From assembly GCA_017591395.1 (NCBI GenBank), contig WEDG01001504.1, positions 107,001 to 171,000 on the forward strand: 64,000 nt of DNA, given 5' to 3'. The notes under the pieces were generated by a model. That model was not told the DNA's origin, made no database searches, and worked only from the letters and a program-made list of their open reading frames with translations. Positions 61,151 through 64,000 of this stretch are shown one piece after another (the first letter of the stretch is position 1; every line of letters begins with the position of its first letter). Position numbers and translations under genes: made by a program. This DNA is from Schistocephalus solidus (Eukaryota; Platyhelminthes; Cestoda; Diphyllobothriidea; Diphyllobothriidae).

Positions 61151-63159
61151 CAGCACAAAAATAGTTAAACAGTGCTCATTACCATCATCACCAACACCTG
61201 GGCACAGGATAATATGACTAGGAACGACAAGTGCCGTGTTCGTTCCTACGAAAAATGTATTAAGCCCACATATCTCTATCTTTTCAGATTCAAATACATG
61301 TTTCATTGCCAGAGTACAAAAGGTTCAGAGGAAAAAAGGAAGAATGTAGTTACTGTGATTGCATCGCTAGTCATCCCCATAAACTAAACTTTTAATGGTG
61401 TCGGGCCCTGGTTTGTATAGCTTTTACATTGTGTAGTGTAAGCTGTGTTTATACTCAGAGCAGACTTTAATTGATGGTGTATGTTTTCAACGTTTTGCAG
61501 CAGACAGCATTTAAAGGGCTAGAAACGTTAGTCCGCAAAATAGTGGAGTTAGTATAATTGCATACGACCAAGACCCCGAGCTTTCTGTCCAGAATAAGTG
61601 ATTCCTTTAGTTGTAAAATGGGACACGCAACAAGTATTTTCCAGGTTTCCAGGCACTTGTTGACACTAACAGTGTACGAAAACATGAGAGGACGTTTTTT
61701 CAAACATCTTGCTGAAATAATTGTAACTGCTGAAATTCATATGACTGACTTCGCTTCTGGAGAAATTAACATTGCTGAGAAGATTTAAAACTTCAATCGT
61801 ACCTTGCCTATAACATAAACCGTCAAGTATGTATGCCCATGTTATGTTCAAATGTGCGGATAAAAACTGTCCGGCCTAATTTCTATACTATGAGTTCAAC
61901 ACGTAATATTTTTACGAAATATTTTTTTCATGCTGGTAAATGTATTGTATTATATCAGTATATTATATTATTTCAGTGTAGTTATATAATATTCATGCAT
62001 TCTCTTGAGTAATGCCTACTGCTTACTCTACGTTATCGAGATTTTTGTGTTTATAGTATTTTGACTGCCAGCACGAATTACACCACGGATGCTAACGGCA
62101 TTTGTCAATTTAACCAGAGCAAATAAACCATCAATTTTCACGTAGGTAAGGGATTCTTTGAAAACAGAGGAGTTCAACATCCCATTGTCAGCATTGAATA
62201 GTAACTGCATTTGTTACTCCCAGTGAAATAAATAAGCCATCGGTTTAAGCGTCTACATTAAAACTGAAGGGAGGGCAAATTTTATAGCCAGACTCATCAA
62301 GCGAAATAATGTAGAACATTTGTCAGTTACGTCTAGGTCAACAGAAGGCGACTTAGGGCGGTCTAGTAGGCACGAAATTTCTCACCTGCTACATCAGGTA
62401 ACCGTTTCTGTACTGCTATGCGTTTGAGTGCTGCCTCGCCTTCCAACTCAATCATATTGCAAAAGCAAGGAAATTATGCCTGTGCACAATATCTTCGTAT
62501 TTGAAGACATAAGGAAAGTCTTAATTATTTAAAGAGTTGATTTAAAAATAAATTAACCTTTTTCAAAAGATGTTACCTTTAGGTATTTGGCAAGTACATC
62601 TCAAATTTTCTATCGGTGAATCCTTCTCAACTAATTTCCTTTTAATCCATCTTTTTCGCACCTAATGATGTCAGTTCTTCATATAGCACAAATTGGTAAC
62701 AATGTAGTCCAGTAAGCAAAAGGATGCTTAGTGCAGTATGTGGTTACTAACATGAGTGCAATTTTAATGGCAGTATAAGAGCATTCCCATTGCCGTCTTC
62801 GGTTCATATCCCATAGGGGCCGGGTAATCTTCAAACCAGGAATGTTAACTTGCTGTTTTCACCAGTAATACATGACATCTGCCGTTTTTCTAATGTTTCT
62901 GTCCAAGATTCAGGGAACCTGTCAAAGTCTGGAAATAAGCTAAATGACCTGCTAGTATGCGGATCAAACAATGGAGAGCTTAAGTATGTAAGAGCGCATG
63001 TAAGTAGACTTAACGTAATTCGATATCATTCCTCTTAAGCCGCCAACTACCGTTCAGCAGAAAAAAGAAAACTTTTACGGTATTTCTAACAACCTTCGGT
63101 TATAGTGCTTGTAAACATTTCACGAAAGGGGGTCGCTTAACACCCGAGCGTGGTTCTAA
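61151..63159. other. Non-coding stretch
   Basis: Several 60-78-codon frames on both strands overlap each other and show no domain. Confidence 0.45.
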
Positions 63160-63396
63160 TGTCTGCGCTGTTTCATATTTGCGTCCAGCTGGCCGTGGCC
63201 AGGAAATAATGAGAGTTTCATTACGCAAATGGCTCACCTGCCAGTCTCTGACAATGGCTTCCTGTACGAGACCGAAATTCAGGCCAATGCACGTTATGTC
63301 TCAGTGATTGAGTTTGCATCTTCTTTGAAAAAAGAACCAAAGACTGGCATATTCGTCTCTATTCGTAATAAAGCATCAAATATGTCTATTTTTTAA
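63160..63396 (+). other. Exon-like open frame without start codon bias
   Basis: A 78-codon plus-strand frame between two stops (ATG at about codon 25). The C-terminal part (SDNGFLYETEIQANARYVSV and EPKTGIFVSIRNKASN) has balanced composition unlike the AT-rich flanks. No family recognised. It may be a decayed exon. Confidence 0.18.
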
Positions 63397-63775
63397 AGTA
63401 TACACACATTTTCGCATCCATTGCAAACACAGAATAGTGTTTTTTTATTGCTCAAACGAATAATAAATTGTGTGTGGTTGGGAAAACCTGAACTGACGTT
63501 TAGCGGCAGATAGTGTTAAAAGTATTTTGACAACTAACATATTTTTAAAAATCGAAGGATAAATGCTTTCAAGGGTAACCTTTGAAAAATACCTAAGTTG
63601 CTATGATCTGTCTACGAAAAAGTATATTTATGTGCAGCTTTTCCTTATAATATAGTTAAATCTGCCCATATTCGTTGCTGCCAGCGCCCGGCTCTCTCAA
63701 ATGGAAAAGAACACTAATCTGAATTTCCAGCTTCTTCCTCCCCGAATTCATGCGCGCCGTGCAACACATTTCCAG

Positions 63776-63905
63776 ATAGAAGGCACCAAGCTTCGATGCT
63801 ATGCATTGTGTAGGTCAACACCGTTACTCACTTGTAGAACAAAATGCAGTTACCAAACCAGTACTCCTACGAACTGTGAAGAATTTTGTCACAAAGATAT
63901 GTACA
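63776..63905 (+). other. Candidate 130-bp exon of a cysteine-rich protein
   Basis: Starts after CACATTTCCAG (ending 63775) and ends at a strong donor GTAAGTC (63906). The open frame has three regularly spaced CxxxC pairs (CYALC, CRTKC, CEEFC), suggestive of a secreted disulphide-rich peptide. The frame is open upstream as well to an ATG at 63701. Unidentified. Confidence 0.25.
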
Positions 63906-64000
63906 GTAAGTCATTGTAAAAAAACGGTCAGGCTCGCTATATAAGTGTGTAAGCTTTAAGCCTGTAAAGTTGCCTTGATATGCATTATTTGCCTAATGGA

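Overview
This is a eukaryotic, AT-rich, gene-poor stretch, most likely from a diphyllobothriidean tapeworm (Schistocephalus/Spirometra/Dibothriocephalus group). The best taxonomic clue is a broken retroelement ORF on the minus strand at 28.1-28.6 kb. Its paired C2H2 fingers (cores such as FTHRMGLFGHMRIH and GEPVPGAPTYSRR) match the C-terminal tail of LINE proteins I know from those worms. Degenerate Penelope-like elements, and tRNA-derived repeats carrying hammerhead ribozymes, are also typical of flatworm genomes. I see no intact, confidently identified host protein gene, rRNA or functional tRNA. The window reads as intergenic or intronic DNA colonised by old mobile elements.

Layout. 0-14 kb is mostly featureless, with a purine tract (3.8 kb) and a ~208 bp tandem duplication (8.6-9.05 kb). 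From 14.6 to 23.1 kb lie three copies of a ~300-390 bp retroposon ending in AATAAA plus a TC tail. In the same interval is a Penelope-like reverse transcriptase remnant (17.75-18.2 kb) that runs into an eight-unit, ~306 bp tandem array (18.2-20.5 kb). Each array unit has a tRNA-like head followed by a hammerhead core on the minus strand. 24.3-25.0 kb looks like a repeat with LTR-like signals. 26.6-28.6 kb is the LINE tail: a zinc-finger pseudogene plus two tandem copies of a ~690 bp block, with further copies at 47.5, 49.5 and 50.3 kb. A GPCR-like ORF lies at 28.9-29.2 kb. A diverged repeat pair sits at 31.5 and 33.8 kb. A ribozyme-repeat fragment (34.8 kb) stands beside a larger Penelope-like remnant with a GIY-YIG endonuclease (35.2-36.1 kb). 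At 37.1-38.0 kb a single minus-strand frame of about 300 codons, broken only by stop codons, is an unidentified dead gene.

42.0-43.0 kb is a second tandem array: four units at exactly 208 bp, with a Lys-like tRNA head and a shared hammerhead-type core. 44.3-44.7 kb holds two diverged tRNA-like heads. 55.6-59.1 kb holds two Penelope 3'-end remnants, another ribozyme-repeat copy and a possible Tc1/mariner relic. The last kilobase has two exon-like frames, one ending at a strong GTAAGT donor.

The most interesting system is the hammerhead-ribozyme repeat family. It occurs as two tandem arrays and as dispersed copies. At three separate loci it lies next to a Penelope-like remnant, always in the opposite orientation. 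All calls come from reading the sequence; no search or folding was run.
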